Part shown: positions 16,265-24,663 of the stretch, piece after piece
Layout: every line of letters starts with the position of its first letter
Position numbering within the stretch: position 1 is the first letter of the stretch
NCBI RefSeq assembly: GCF_027487935.1
Contig: NZ_JAIYCP010000023.1
Location: forward strand, 26,685 to 90,684
Source: Brevundimonas sp.
GTDB lineage: Bacteria; Pseudomonadota; Alphaproteobacteria; Caulobacterales; Caulobacteraceae
DNA length: 64,000 bases
Direction of reading: 5' to 3'
Made by a program: the position numbers and the translations under genes
The notes under the pieces: generated by a model
Seen by the model: the letters and a program-made list of their open reading frames with translations, nothing else
What the model was told of the DNA's origin: nothing
The model's database searches: none

Positions 16265-17415
16265 CAGCGAACTCCCAGGCCACGCGCGAGAATGCCGCGC
16301 AGGATTTCCCTTGTCCCGCCGCGCAGGGAGAAGGACGGTGCCATGCTCTGGGTGATGGCCAGGACCTTGCGGGTGGTTGTCGTCTGCTCGCCGGGTGGCA
16401 GGGAGTCGATCAGCCGCATCGCCACCTCGACGGTGTCCTGTTCGTAGCCGGTGCCCAGGTCCTTGACGCACGAGGCACCCCAGACCGGGTCCTGGCCGGC
16501 GGCGAGCTGCGCGGTCAGCGAGACGGACATCGACCGAAGCGAGATCAGCCAGGCGGCAAGGCGCCCTATCTCCATCGCCTGACGCGCGTCCGGCGTGGGG
16601 CCGATCGCACCGACCAGGCAGGAGAACAAGGTCATGGCGCTGAGGAATCTCTCGGGGCCGCTGCGTTCAAAAGCGAGTTCAGAAGTCGCCTGAGTCCAGC
16701 CTTCGCCCTCGACTCCGATCAGGGCGTCGGCATCCAGCCGGACATTATCGAAGGTGACCTCGTTGAAATGTTCGTGCCCGGAAAGGTCCTTGATCGGACG
16801 TACAATGACGCCGGGCAGGGTCAGATCGACGATGATCTGGGACAGGCCCGCGTGCCGTTCGCTGGCGGGATCGGTGCGGACGAGGGCGATCATTGCGTGG
16901 CAGCGGTCAGCGTTGGTGGTCCAGACCTTCCGGCCGTTCAACAGCCAGGAGCCGTCGGGCTGGCGATCCGCCTTTGTGCGCACCGAGGCGAGGTCGGAGC
17001 CGGAAGCGGGCTCGCTCATACCGATACAAAAATACATTTCGCCGGCGCAGATGGGGGGAAGATAGCGCTGCTTCTGGGCCTCCGTGCCATGGCGCAGGAT
17101 CAAGGGGGCGCTCTGGCGATCCGCGATCCAGTGGGCGGTGACCGGAGCGCCTGCTGCGAGGAGTTCCTCGCTGACCACGAACCGCTCAAACGGCGACGCG
17201 TCTTGACCGCCGTATTGTTTGGGCATGCTGAGGCCCAGCCAGCCCTTGGCACCGAGCGAGCGGCTGAAGTCTGCATCGAACCCCATCCAGGACAGGGCGC
17301 GCTTTTCGGGCGGGCAGGTCGGGCTCCATTCGGCCAGAAAGGCGCGAACCCGCGCACGCAGAGGTTCGAGGCCCGACGGCAGGACAGGCGGACCGAACTG
17401 ATCGAACAGATTCAC
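16264..17415 (-). CDS. Acyl-CoA dehydrogenase, large subunit of a two-subunit pair
   Basis: The 383-residue dehydrogenase has GMSEPASGSDLASVRTKA, LNGRKVWTTNA and a C-terminal SLRGGTREILRGILARGLG segment. The usual catalytic Glu position (YEGT) reads RGGT, so a base from elsewhere, possibly FERSGPER, must act. It is the first gene of the five-gene minus-strand operon that ends at 12507. The spacer to the divergent hydroxyacyl-CoA dehydrogenase gene contains a perfect palindrome (17472-17490). Confidence 0.88.
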   Translation of the reverse strand: MNLFDQFGPPVLPSGLEPLRARVRAFLAEWSPTCPPEKRALSWMGFDADFSRSLGAKGWLGLSMPKQYGGQDASPFERFVVSEELLAAGAPVTAHWIADRQSAPLILRHGTEAQKQRYLPPICAGEMYFCIGMSEPASGSDLASVRTKADRQPDGSWLLNGRKVWTTNADRCHAMIALVRTDPASERHAGLSQIIVDLTLPGVIVRPIKDLSGHEHFNEVTFDNVRLDADALIGVEGEGWTQATSELAFERSGPERFLSAMTLFSCLVGAIGPTPDARQAMEIGRLAAWLISLRSMSVSLTAQLAAGQDPVWGASCVKDLGTGYEQDTVEVAMRLIDSLPPGEQTTTTRKVLAITQSMAPSFSLRGGTREILRGILARGLGVR

Positions 17416-17471
17416 GAAGATTTTCCGAACTCTGGATCAGCTCCATCTGGAGCTTTGAGCAGCTAATACAC

Positions 17472-17490
17472 TTCAGAATATCGTTCTGAA
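17472..17490. promoter_or_regulatory. Perfect palindrome in divergent promoter region
   Basis: TTCAGAATATCGTTCTGAA has perfect 7-base arms around a 5-base centre. It lies 57 bases upstream of the large dehydrogenase start (17415) and about 176 bases upstream of the divergent 3-hydroxyacyl-CoA dehydrogenase. It is a good candidate operator for a TetR-type regulator controlling both beta-oxidation operons. Confidence 0.65.
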
Positions 17491-17665
17491 CAGAGAATTT
17501 TGTTTGCGGGGCCGTTCAATATCCCGGTAGGGTTCGCCCACAACAATGGCGGTCGATCCGTCACTCGCGGGGGATCCCGGCCTCTGATGCAGCCGGCGAC
17601 GGCGGCGTCAGGCCAAGCACCGGCTCCCGTCGATGCGGCGATCGGGCTCAGGAAGAGGTGTTGAG

Positions 17666-18556
17666 TTGGCCAAGGTAGCGGTGGTCGGAGCCGGTTTGAT
17701 GGGCGTCGGGATCGCGCATGCGTTTGCGTCGTCCGGTCACGACGTCTGTCTGATCGATGTCTCGTCCGAACAGCTGGGCAAAGCAGAGAAGACCATCGCG
17801 GGCATTCTCGCCGACGGCGTGCGGTTGGGGAAGGTCGAGGAGCCGGCCGCTGCTGCCGCGCTGGCGCGGCTGACGACCTGCGAGAGTGTCACCGAAGGGG
17901 CGGCGGGTACCGATTTGCTGGTCGAGACGGTTTCGGAAAACCTGGCGATCAAGATCGATGTGGTTCGAAAGGCTGAGGCAGTGATGGCCCCGACCGGCCT
18001 GATTGCCACAAACACATCGGCGTTGAGCGTGACCGAGATAGCCGCCGCATGTCAGGACCCGACGCGGGTGATCGGCATGCATTTCTTCAACCCGGTCCAG
18101 AAGATGAAACTGGTAGAGCTGGTTCGTGGGCTGGCCACCACCGACGAGGCGGTTGCTGCCTGTCGCGACTATGTCGCCGGGCTCGGAAAGACGGCGATCG
18201 TCGTCAACGAGACGCCTGGTCTGACCACAAGCCGCATGTCGGCCATGGCCGGCAATGAGGCGATGTGGATGCTTCAGGAAGGCGCTGCGACGGCGGAGGA
18301 CATCGACACCGCGCTGAGGTTGGGATTCAACCATCCGATGGGGCCACTGGAGCTGGGCGACCTGACCGGCTGGGACACGCGCCTTGCCGTTCTTCAGTAC
18401 CTCCACGCCACCCTGGGGGACAAGTTCAGGCCCTGTCCGTTGATCATCAAGATGGTCAAGGCCGGACGGTACGGCCGCAAGGTCGGCTGGGGTGTCTACA
18501 AGTACGAAAACGGCGTCAAGGTGCCAGGCTCCGGCCTGCGCGGGAGCAGTTTGTGA
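17666..18556 (+). CDS. 3-hydroxyacyl-CoA dehydrogenase
   Basis: A 296-residue single-function enzyme with an NAD site (GAGLMG, residues 8-13), NTSAL (116-120), the catalytic HFFNP (H139) and NHPMGPLELGDLTGWD in the C-terminal dimer domain. It oxidises 3-hydroxyacyl-CoA to 3-ketoacyl-CoA, the step before thiolysis. The preferred start is TTG at 17666, with an AGGAAGAGG ribosome site, which gives MAKVAVVGAG. An ATG at 17633 is in frame but poorly placed. The stop overlaps the thiolase start. Confidence 0.93.
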   Translation: MAKVAVVGAGLMGVGIAHAFASSGHDVCLIDVSSEQLGKAEKTIAGILADGVRLGKVEEPAAAAALARLTTCESVTEGAAGTDLLVETVSENLAIKIDVVRKAEAVMAPTGLIATNTSALSVTEIAAACQDPTRVIGMHFFNPVQKMKLVELVRGLATTDEAVAACRDYVAGLGKTAIVVNETPGLTTSRMSAMAGNEAMWMLQEGAATAEDIDTALRLGFNHPMGPLELGDLTGWDTRLAVLQYLHATLGDKFRPCPLIIKMVKAGRYGRKVGWGVYKYENGVKVPGSGLRGSSL

Positions 18557-19737
18557 AGCCGGTCTATGTGGTCGCTGCGGTTCGGACGCCGATCGGAAGG
18601 TTTCGCGGGGCGCTGGCAGGCGTTCGCGCTGACCATCTGGGCGCCCATGCGCTGAACGAACTGATCGCCCGTGCGGGCGTGGGTGCCGACGAGATCGATG
18701 ATGTGATCTTCGGCAATGTGACCCAGATCGGCGAGCAGTCTGCCAATATCGCGCGGACGTCCTTGTTGGGGGCCGGCTGGCCCGAGGCCATTCCGGCCAT
18801 GACTGTCGACCGCAAATGTGGGTCCTCGGAAGCCGCCATCCATATCGGCACCGCCCAGATCGCCGCAGGCCTGAGCGACCTGGTCGTCGCGGGTGGAGCC
18901 GAGGCGATGTCTCGCGTGCCGATGGGGTCCAACCGCGCCATTCATGGCGAGGCCTTCGGCTGGATGGTGTCGGATCGCTATGAACTGACGTCCCAGGGCG
19001 AGGCGGCCGAGCGGATCGCGGACAAACACGGCTTCGACCGCGACGCGATGGATGATTTCGCCGCCGAAAGCCATCGACGCGCCGCCGTCTCGACCGATGC
19101 GGGCTATTTCCGGGCCGAGACCGTTGCTGTTCCCGTCGCGGACCTTTGCGAGAAGGACTGGGACGGGCCCCGGGACGCGTTGGAAGCTGACCAGACCATC
19201 CGGCGCGACACAAGCCGTGAAAAGCTTGCGACCCTGAAGACCAGTTTCCGGGAGAATGGCCGCGTCACGGCCGGCAATGCGTCGCAGATTTCTGACGGAG
19301 CGGCCGTGGTCCTGCTGGCCTCGGAGGCCGCGGTGAAGAAATTTGGATTGACGCCGCTGGCTCTCATACGGTCCGTCGCCGTGGTCGGTGCCGACCCTGC
19401 GCTGATGCTCGAAGGTCCCATTGCAGCCAGCCGCAAGGCCGCCGCTCTCGCCGGCCTCTCGTTCGACGACATTGCCCTGTTCGAGGTCAATGAAGCCTTC
19501 GCCAGCGTCCCCCTGATGTGGATGCAGGTGACCGGCGTCGGTGCCGACCGGCTGAACGTGAATGGCGGTGCCATTGCTCTCGGCCATCCGCTGGGCGCGA
19601 CCGGGGCCCGGCTGGCCACCAGTCTGATCCACGAACTGGGCCGTAGTGGCCGGAAATACGGACTTCAGGCGATCTGTTGTGCCGGCGGTCTGGCCACGGC
19701 CACGGTTTACGAGAACCTGATGCCGAAGCCGGGCTGA
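18553..19737 (+). CDS. Acetyl-CoA acyltransferase (thiolase)
   Basis: The 394-residue type II thiolase carries the nucleophilic Cys89 (DRKCGSS), the conserved His in ALGHPLGATG near 350 and the second active Cys in ICCAGG near 380. It cleaves 3-ketoacyl-CoA to acetyl-CoA and a shortened acyl-CoA. Translation begins at a GTG (18553) overlapping the TGA of the hydroxyacyl-CoA dehydrogenase (GTGA), so the two are coupled. With the divergent dehydrogenase/crotonase operon the locus covers a full beta-oxidation cycle. Confidence 0.94.
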   Translation: MKPVYVVAAVRTPIGRFRGALAGVRADHLGAHALNELIARAGVGADEIDDVIFGNVTQIGEQSANIARTSLLGAGWPEAIPAMTVDRKCGSSEAAIHIGTAQIAAGLSDLVVAGGAEAMSRVPMGSNRAIHGEAFGWMVSDRYELTSQGEAAERIADKHGFDRDAMDDFAAESHRRAAVSTDAGYFRAETVAVPVADLCEKDWDGPRDALEADQTIRRDTSREKLATLKTSFRENGRVTAGNASQISDGAAVVLLASEAAVKKFGLTPLALIRSVAVVGADPALMLEGPIAASRKAAALAGLSFDDIALFEVNEAFASVPLMWMQVTGVGADRLNVNGGAIALGHPLGATGARLATSLIHELGRSGRKYGLQAICCAGGLATATVYENLMPKPG

Positions 19738-19740
19738 CGA

Positions 19741-20709
19741 TCAGGGACGAGGCAGGCTGGGGTCATCCAGACCGAGCGGCGTAGAGGCGTCCGGCTGACC
19801 GGCATCGATGGCGAGCGTCTTCGCGCGCTTGCTCTGAATCTCCCGGACCGTGATGTAGAGGGTAGAGACGACGATGACCCCTGCGCCGATCCATGTGAAG
19901 GCGTCAGGCCATTCGCCGAACACCAGCAGTCCGGCGATTACCGACAGCACCAGCCGAGCATAGTCGACAGGAGCCAGGACGGCGGCCTCGCCGACGGCCA
20001 TGCCCTTGATGAACAGCACCTGGTTGGCGGCGCTGAGCAGGCCGATCAGGAACAGCGGGATCAGGTCGCCGGCACCGGGCCAACGCCAGTCTGCGAGGGC
20101 GAATGGCAAGGACAACAGCTCGCCCATGATGCTGGACCAGACCAGGATCGAGCTTGCCGACAGTGTGTTCGTCAGGGACTTTACGCCCGTGATCGTTCCG
20201 GCCAGGCAGAGGGCGGAAAAGAGCGCCGCGATGTGTGGCCAGCCAACGGCGACGTCAGCGCCCCACGGCCGCATGATGACGACCACGCCGACGAAACCCA
20301 TCAGCACCGCCGCGATCCGGCTGGGACCAATGGTCTCGCGCAGGAACAGGGCGGCAAGCAGCACAACCCAGAGCGGACGGGTGAACGACAGGGCGTTCGC
20401 CTCGGCCATCGACATGGCTTCATGGCTGTAGAGCAGCAAGATCATGCCTATTGTCGCCAGCAGGGATCGCAGGAACAGCGCGGGCATTGTGGAACGCGGG
20501 ACGAAGAGCACCTGCCGGGGGCTGCGCAGCATGAAGGGGATGGCGACGATCAGCGATCCGGTCTGGCGATAGAAATTCTGGACGTGCGACGGGTAATTGC
20601 CGCTCAGGTGCTTCACCAGGGTCGTCATGGCGACGAAGGTTACCCCGGACATCAACACCCAGATGGCACCTTGTGTATTTGGCGACAGGCGCGAGAAGAA
20701 CGCCTTCAA
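19741..20709 (-). CDS. EamA/DMT-family membrane transporter
   Basis: The 322-residue protein has about ten hydrophobic helices in two EamA repeats (first GAIWVLMSGVTFVAM; second about halfway, AALFSALCLAGTITGVKSL). The conserved FTRPLWVVLLAALFLRE segment is typical of RhaT/EamA-like exporters and permeases. The polar tail is cytoplasmic. It is the last gene of an operon from the crotonase at 24663 and overlaps the carboxymuconolactone-decarboxylase-like gene by four bases. The substrate is unknown; export of an intermediate or uptake of a small acid are both possible. Confidence 0.88.
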   Translation of the reverse strand: MKAFFSRLSPNTQGAIWVLMSGVTFVAMTTLVKHLSGNYPSHVQNFYRQTGSLIVAIPFMLRSPRQVLFVPRSTMPALFLRSLLATIGMILLLYSHEAMSMAEANALSFTRPLWVVLLAALFLRETIGPSRIAAVLMGFVGVVVIMRPWGADVAVGWPHIAALFSALCLAGTITGVKSLTNTLSASSILVWSSIMGELLSLPFALADWRWPGAGDLIPLFLIGLLSAANQVLFIKGMAVGEAAVLAPVDYARLVLSVIAGLLVFGEWPDAFTWIGAGVIVVSTLYITVREIQSKRAKTLAIDAGQPDASTPLGLDDPSLPRP

Positions 20710-21227
20710 GCCGGCGTGTCCTCATACCCCTTGAGGACATAGGTCATTCGCCCGCCGGCCAGCATCAGGCCGCTGAACAGGTGAAGTTCGACGATCTGTT
20801 CCTCGGTGAAATGCTCCCGCAGATGGTCGTAGACCTCGTCGCCCATGGCGAAATAGTCGCCGGCAAACAGTTCGGCGAAGCGCAGGGCGGCCTGTTCGGG
20901 TGGGCTGAAGCGGGGATCGGACCAGTCACTGCAGGCGACGATGTCGGCCTCGCTGACGTCGTCCGACTTTCGCGCGATCTGGCAAACCGGACACATCGTG
21001 ATCGAGGCGATCTTCAGCCGAACCAGTTCGCGAAGGCGGTCGGGCAGGACGCCCCGCTCATGGATCTCGGCCATGGTGCCCAGCCATGCGTTGGCCGCCG
21101 CTGGTCGGCGGGCCCAGATCTGGACCGGCAAGGTATTGGACAACATGCGAGTCGCCGTTCCTCGGGCGATCGACGCGCGCAGTGGATCAGCCAGGCTGTC
21201 GAGGGGCAGGGGGCTCACGCGGGCCAC
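20706..21227 (-). CDS. Carboxymuconolactone decarboxylase / AhpD-like protein
   Basis: The 173-residue all-helical protein has the CMD-family motif RELVRLKIASITMCPVCQ. A CxxC pair (C79, C82) marks the AhpD-like redox branch. The His that usually follows three residues later in AhpD is Arg86, so full AhpD-type peroxidase-reductase activity is doubtful. Related genes are common in catabolic operons as small redox or decarboxylase-like proteins of unknown reaction. The gap to the VOC gene is three bases, and the end overlaps the transporter gene. Confidence 0.85.
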   Translation of the reverse strand: MARVSPLPLDSLADPLRASIARGTATRMLSNTLPVQIWARRPAAANAWLGTMAEIHERGVLPDRLRELVRLKIASITMCPVCQIARKSDDVSEADIVACSDWSDPRFSPPEQAALRFAELFAGDYFAMGDEVYDHLREHFTEEQIVELHLFSGLMLAGGRMTYVLKGYEDTPA

Positions 21228-21230
21228 CGA

Positions 21231-22199
21231 TCAGCCCCGGTCTTCGCAGAACTCGAAAATTGCGCCGCCAAGCTCTGTCGGATCGACGCGCAAAAGGGGG
21301 CCCCCGACGGCCTGGCAGTCCTCGATCCGCTCGAACTTCACGCCCAGCCCGGTCAGACGGTCGGCCTTGGCGTCGAGGCCATTCACAGAGATGCGGATGT
21401 AGTGTGGTCCCGGTCCCCAGTTGTGCAGATAGCGGCCCGAGGGGCTGTCCCATTTCGTCGGCTGGATGACGTCGAGCGTGGCACTGGTCCCCAGATTGAA
21501 GCCGATGCGGGCCAGTTTGTAGCCCTCTCGATCGAGCTGTTCGACAGTACCGGCGGGCTGTAGGTCCAGGTTCTGGTCGAGGCGGCGCAGCACATCGTCC
21601 AGATCCCGGACCAGAAAGCCGCGCCCGACAACCCGGACCATGTCGCCGGGTTTGGGATCGCGCGGCCGGGGCGGGGGCGTGCTGAAGGCCTCGGCCGGCA
21701 TCTGGATCGCAGCGAGCGGAATGACTTCGATGCACAGGCCGCCGTCGACGGAGGGCTCGTAGATCGGGTTTTCTGGTGTGCAGCCGACCCACAGACGATC
21801 GAACGGCATTTCGGGCGTCAACTGCGCGAGGCGGAAGGGCTGTCCCTTGCTGAGCAAATGCTCGACCACGCCGCCGATGTTGTCGGAGACCAGTACCGTG
21901 GCGTGGGTCTTGATCGGGCGGAACGGGCCCTGGAAGTCCTCGAGGCTCTTGAGAAAGCCCGGGAACATCGGGTCGCCGTGGTTCGGGAAATCAAGGTGGC
22001 CTTGCGGCTCGACCCGCGTCGGCGACACGGCCAGCGATTTGTGGACCCTTAGGAAGTGGGCGACGTAGGGGTGCCCCGGGAAGGCCTGACGCCAGTTGGC
22101 GTGACCGTGGATCTCAAGCTTGCTGACGATTTGCGCGGCCGTCTCGTCGGCGTCATGGACCATCAGATCGCCGCTGAGCAGCAGGTCGTAGAGGCTCAT
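21231..22199 (-). CDS. Two-module VOC-family protein
   Basis: A 322-residue protein with two VOC-like halves: the first with IKTHATVLVSDNIGGVVEHL, the second with GRGFLVRDLDDVLRRLDQNL and PHYIRISVNGLD, ending GGAIFEFCEDRG. Candidate ligands (His/Glu) are present but no full extradiol dioxygenase set is obvious, unlike the gene at 40649. It may be an isomerase, lyase or dioxygenase-like enzyme acting on a ring-cleavage product. It sits between the thiolase-like gene (45-base gap) and the AhpD-like gene. Confidence 0.8.
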   Translation of the reverse strand: MSLYDLLLSGDLMVHDADETAAQIVSKLEIHGHANWRQAFPGHPYVAHFLRVHKSLAVSPTRVEPQGHLDFPNHGDPMFPGFLKSLEDFQGPFRPIKTHATVLVSDNIGGVVEHLLSKGQPFRLAQLTPEMPFDRLWVGCTPENPIYEPSVDGGLCIEVIPLAAIQMPAEAFSTPPPRPRDPKPGDMVRVVGRGFLVRDLDDVLRRLDQNLDLQPAGTVEQLDREGYKLARIGFNLGTSATLDVIQPTKWDSPSGRYLHNWGPGPHYIRISVNGLDAKADRLTGLGVKFERIEDCQAVGGPLLRVDPTELGGAIFEFCEDRG

Positions 22200-22244
22200 C
22201 TCATTCTCCTTGCGTCGGGCGCGTGAGCGCCCGCCGAATAATCT

Positions 22245-23435
22245 CTAGTCCTTGACCAGCAGCAGGCTGCCGGCGAGCGGTCCGCCGCCGGCGGCGCAGA
22301 CGGCGACGCGCGGGTCGCGGATCTGTCGCTCGCCGCCGCGTCCCCACAGCTGGGTACAGGCCTCATGGACGTAGCCGAGTCCGTGTGTGCGTCCCCCGGA
22401 CAACTGGCCGCCATTGGTGTTCAGGGGCAGTTCGCCGTCGAGGGCGATCCGGTGGCCGCCCTCGACGAAGGCGCCGCTCTGGCCTTTCGGGCAAAGGCCC
22501 AGTCCTTCCAGCCACATCATGGTGAGGATGCTGAAGCCGTCGTATAGCTGAGCCGTGTCGACGTCGGCCGGCGTGAGGTCTGTTCGCGCCCACATGGCGT
22601 TGCCGGCGTCGGGCATCGCGTTGGCGGTCAGATCGACCTGGTCCCAGAGATAGGGCTGGTTCATCGCCGCCCCGATCGCCTCGATCCGGATGGGCGGATG
22701 GCGCAGGTCCCTGGCGATGTCCTTGCGCGACAGGACAATGGCGGTTGAGGCGTCGCAATGGACGTCGCAGTCGAACATCCGCAGCGGCGTCGAGATCATT
22801 TTCGATGCGAAATAGTCGTCCATCGTCATGGGCTTGCGCATGACGGCCTTGGGGTTGAGGAGGGCGTTGCGGCGGGTGGTCAGGGCGATCTGGGCAAGCT
22901 GTTCCGGCGTCGTTCCATATTTCTGCATATGAGCCGCGGCATACATGGCGGTGATATTGACCACCGACAGCACGTTGAACGGCGTGCACCACTGCCACAT
23001 GAAATTGCCGTCGCGCGGACCCGATTTGGCGGCGAGGCTCTGGTCCTTGCTGCCGGTCAGGCGGTTGCTGGACTCGGTGATGGTGCGGAAGACCAGCGCG
23101 TTGTTCGCCATGCCGGACGCTATGGCCATCGCACCGTTCATAAGACCGGCCAGCGGTCCCGCCGCCTCATAGCCCCCGCTGAACCAGTTACATTTCAGCC
23201 CGAGCATGGTCAGCACAGATAGCGGTCCGACCGGTGAGAAGCTGCTGCCGTTGGAGTTGTCGCCGGGCCAGGAACACACGCCGTCTATGTCCTTGGGCTT
23301 CAGGCCTGCGTCGGCGATGGCTTCAAGCGCGGCGTCCACGGTGAGCTGCATCGCCGAGCGCGAGGAGGGACGCCCGACCTCGGACTGTCCGATGCCGACG
23401 ATAGCGACATCTTTTTCGAGAAATCGATTGCCCAT
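22245..23435 (-). CDS. Thiolase-like (SCP2/Ltp2-type) acyl-CoA lyase or aldolase
   Basis: The 396-residue thiolase fold starts with DVAIVGIGQSEVGRPS and ends NTNGGQLSGGRTHGLGYVHE ... VAVCAAGGGPLAGS. Where thiolases carry the acylated Cys (ACASG-like) it reads WFSGGYEAAGPLAGL, so the nucleophilic Cys is missing. The HPxG motif is also changed (GRTHG). This pattern matches Ltp2-type proteins, which act with a DUF35 partner as retro-aldolases in steroid side-chain removal. The DUF35 gene is immediately upstream and overlaps this start. A retro-aldol split of a 3-hydroxyacyl-CoA is the best guess. Confidence 0.88.
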   Translation of the reverse strand: MGNRFLEKDVAIVGIGQSEVGRPSSRSAMQLTVDAALEAIADAGLKPKDIDGVCSWPGDNSNGSSFSPVGPLSVLTMLGLKCNWFSGGYEAAGPLAGLMNGAMAIASGMANNALVFRTITESSNRLTGSKDQSLAAKSGPRDGNFMWQWCTPFNVLSVVNITAMYAAAHMQKYGTTPEQLAQIALTTRRNALLNPKAVMRKPMTMDDYFASKMISTPLRMFDCDVHCDASTAIVLSRKDIARDLRHPPIRIEAIGAAMNQPYLWDQVDLTANAMPDAGNAMWARTDLTPADVDTAQLYDGFSILTMMWLEGLGLCPKGQSGAFVEGGHRIALDGELPLNTNGGQLSGGRTHGLGYVHEACTQLWGRGGERQIRDPRVAVCAAGGGPLAGSLLLVKD

Positions 23436-23833
23436 CAGGCCGCGGCCCGTTCGAACATCGGGATCCAGACATCCTCGAGCTGCTCGAAAACGACGGTCAC
23501 GGGCATGCCGAACTCGACGTCCTCCGGCGGGCAGTTCACGACGTTGGACAGGAAGCGCAGCCCTTCCTGCTCTTCCAGTTCAATGATGGCGACGACATAG
23601 GGTTCGACGAGATCTGGCGTCCAGACCTGATGATTGATGGTGTAGGTCAGAACCCGTCCACGCCCGGACACCGGCGTCGGCCCGACGTTCAGGCTCGTGC
23701 AATGACGGCAGACCGGCGCGGGCGGATGGAAAAACCGCGTGCAGTCTGCACAGCGATGCATGCGCAACTCGCCGACCGCGCCGCCAGTCCAGAATGGTCG
23801 CGTTTCCGCGTTGAGCAAGGGCAGCTTTCTCAC
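23435..23833 (-). CDS. DUF35 Zn-ribbon/OB-fold acyl-CoA-associated protein
   Basis: The 132-residue protein has a rubredoxin-like Zn knuckle formed by C28, C31, C42 and C45 (HRCADCTRFF, VCRHCTSL) and then an OB-fold (GRGRVLTYTINHQVW ... VVAIIELEEQEGLRFLSNVV). DUF35 proteins pair with thiolase-like proteins and stabilise them or bind the CoA tail, as the DUF35 domain of ChsH2 does with Ltp2. The gene is joined to the downstream thiolase-like gene by overlapping stop and start codons. Together they should form a heteromeric lyase. Confidence 0.9.
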   Translation of the reverse strand: MRKLPLLNAETRPFWTGGAVGELRMHRCADCTRFFHPPAPVCRHCTSLNVGPTPVSGRGRVLTYTINHQVWTPDLVEPYVVAIIELEEQEGLRFLSNVVNCPPEDVEFGMPVTVVFEQLEDVWIPMFERAAA

Positions 23834-23868
23834 GTTCCGGCCTCGGGTCTTTGCTGAAGACGACCCAT

Positions 23869-24663
23869 CTAGCGCCCCGTGAAGACCGGGGGGCGCTTTT
23901 CCTTGAATGCGGCAGCGGCCTCCTTGCGGTCCCCTGTGGACATCAGCAGAACGAACAGGTCCTTTTCGAGCTTCAGTCCCGCGCGCAAATCCAGCTCCAG
24001 GCCGTCGCGAGCGGCCTCTTTCGCATAGGCTGTCGCATTGGCGGGTTTGGCTGCGATACGTTCGGCCAGGGCCTGCACCTCGTCGATCAGGCCCTCGTTC
24101 GACACCGCGAGGCGTGAGACCAGTCCAATCCGGAGCGCTTCGGCTGCATCGATCCGGTCCCCGGTCAGCAGCAGATCGAGGGCACGGCCAAGGCCTACGA
24201 TCCGTGGCAGGCGCTGAGTGCCGCCTCCGCCCGGGATCAGTCCCAGGCCGGTTTCGGGCAGGCCGAAGACGGCATTGGGGGCGGCGACGCGAATGTCACA
24301 GGCCATCGAGATTTCCAGACCGCCACCGAGGCAGTAGCCATGTATGGCCGCGATGACCGGCTTTCGGACCCGATCGAGGATCTCGATCCAGCCGGGCGTC
24401 ATGTTGTTCCTGAGCGCAGGCAGAGATGTCGCGTCGCTCTGGGCCTTGATGTCGGCTCCGGCGCAGAAACCTCGTTCGCCCGCGCCCCGAATGGCGATCA
24501 CACCGACGTCCGGGTCATTGTCCAGGAGTTCCAGTGCCTGAACTGCCTCACGGCGCAGCGTGGAATTGATCGCATTGATCTGGCCGGGGCGATCAAGGAT
24601 GACCCAGCCCACGCGGTTGATGCGCTCGACCTGTACCGCGTGTTCGACGGTTCCATCTGCCAT
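23869..24663 (-). CDS. Enoyl-CoA hydratase/isomerase family protein
   Basis: A crotonase of about 264 residues with RGFCAGADIKAQ (oxyanion hole), AAIHGYCLGGGLEISMACDI and FGLPETGLGLIPGGGGTQRL, where the first catalytic Glu (PET) is kept. The second hydratase Glu position reads ALDLLLTGDRID, an Asp. A true hydratase or a related isomerase is likely. The start at 24663 has GGAG ten bases upstream; 24672 is possible, but its ribosome site is too close. It heads the six-gene operon that ends with the transporter at 19741 and could supply the 3-hydroxyacyl-CoA for the DUF35/thiolase-like lyase. Confidence 0.88.
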   Translation of the reverse strand: MADGTVEHAVQVERINRVGWVILDRPGQINAINSTLRREAVQALELLDNDPDVGVIAIRGAGERGFCAGADIKAQSDATSLPALRNNMTPGWIEILDRVRKPVIAAIHGYCLGGGLEISMACDIRVAAPNAVFGLPETGLGLIPGGGGTQRLPRIVGLGRALDLLLTGDRIDAAEALRIGLVSRLAVSNEGLIDEVQALAERIAAKPANATAYAKEAARDGLELDLRAGLKLEKDLFVLLMSTGDRKEAAAAFKEKRPPVFTGR

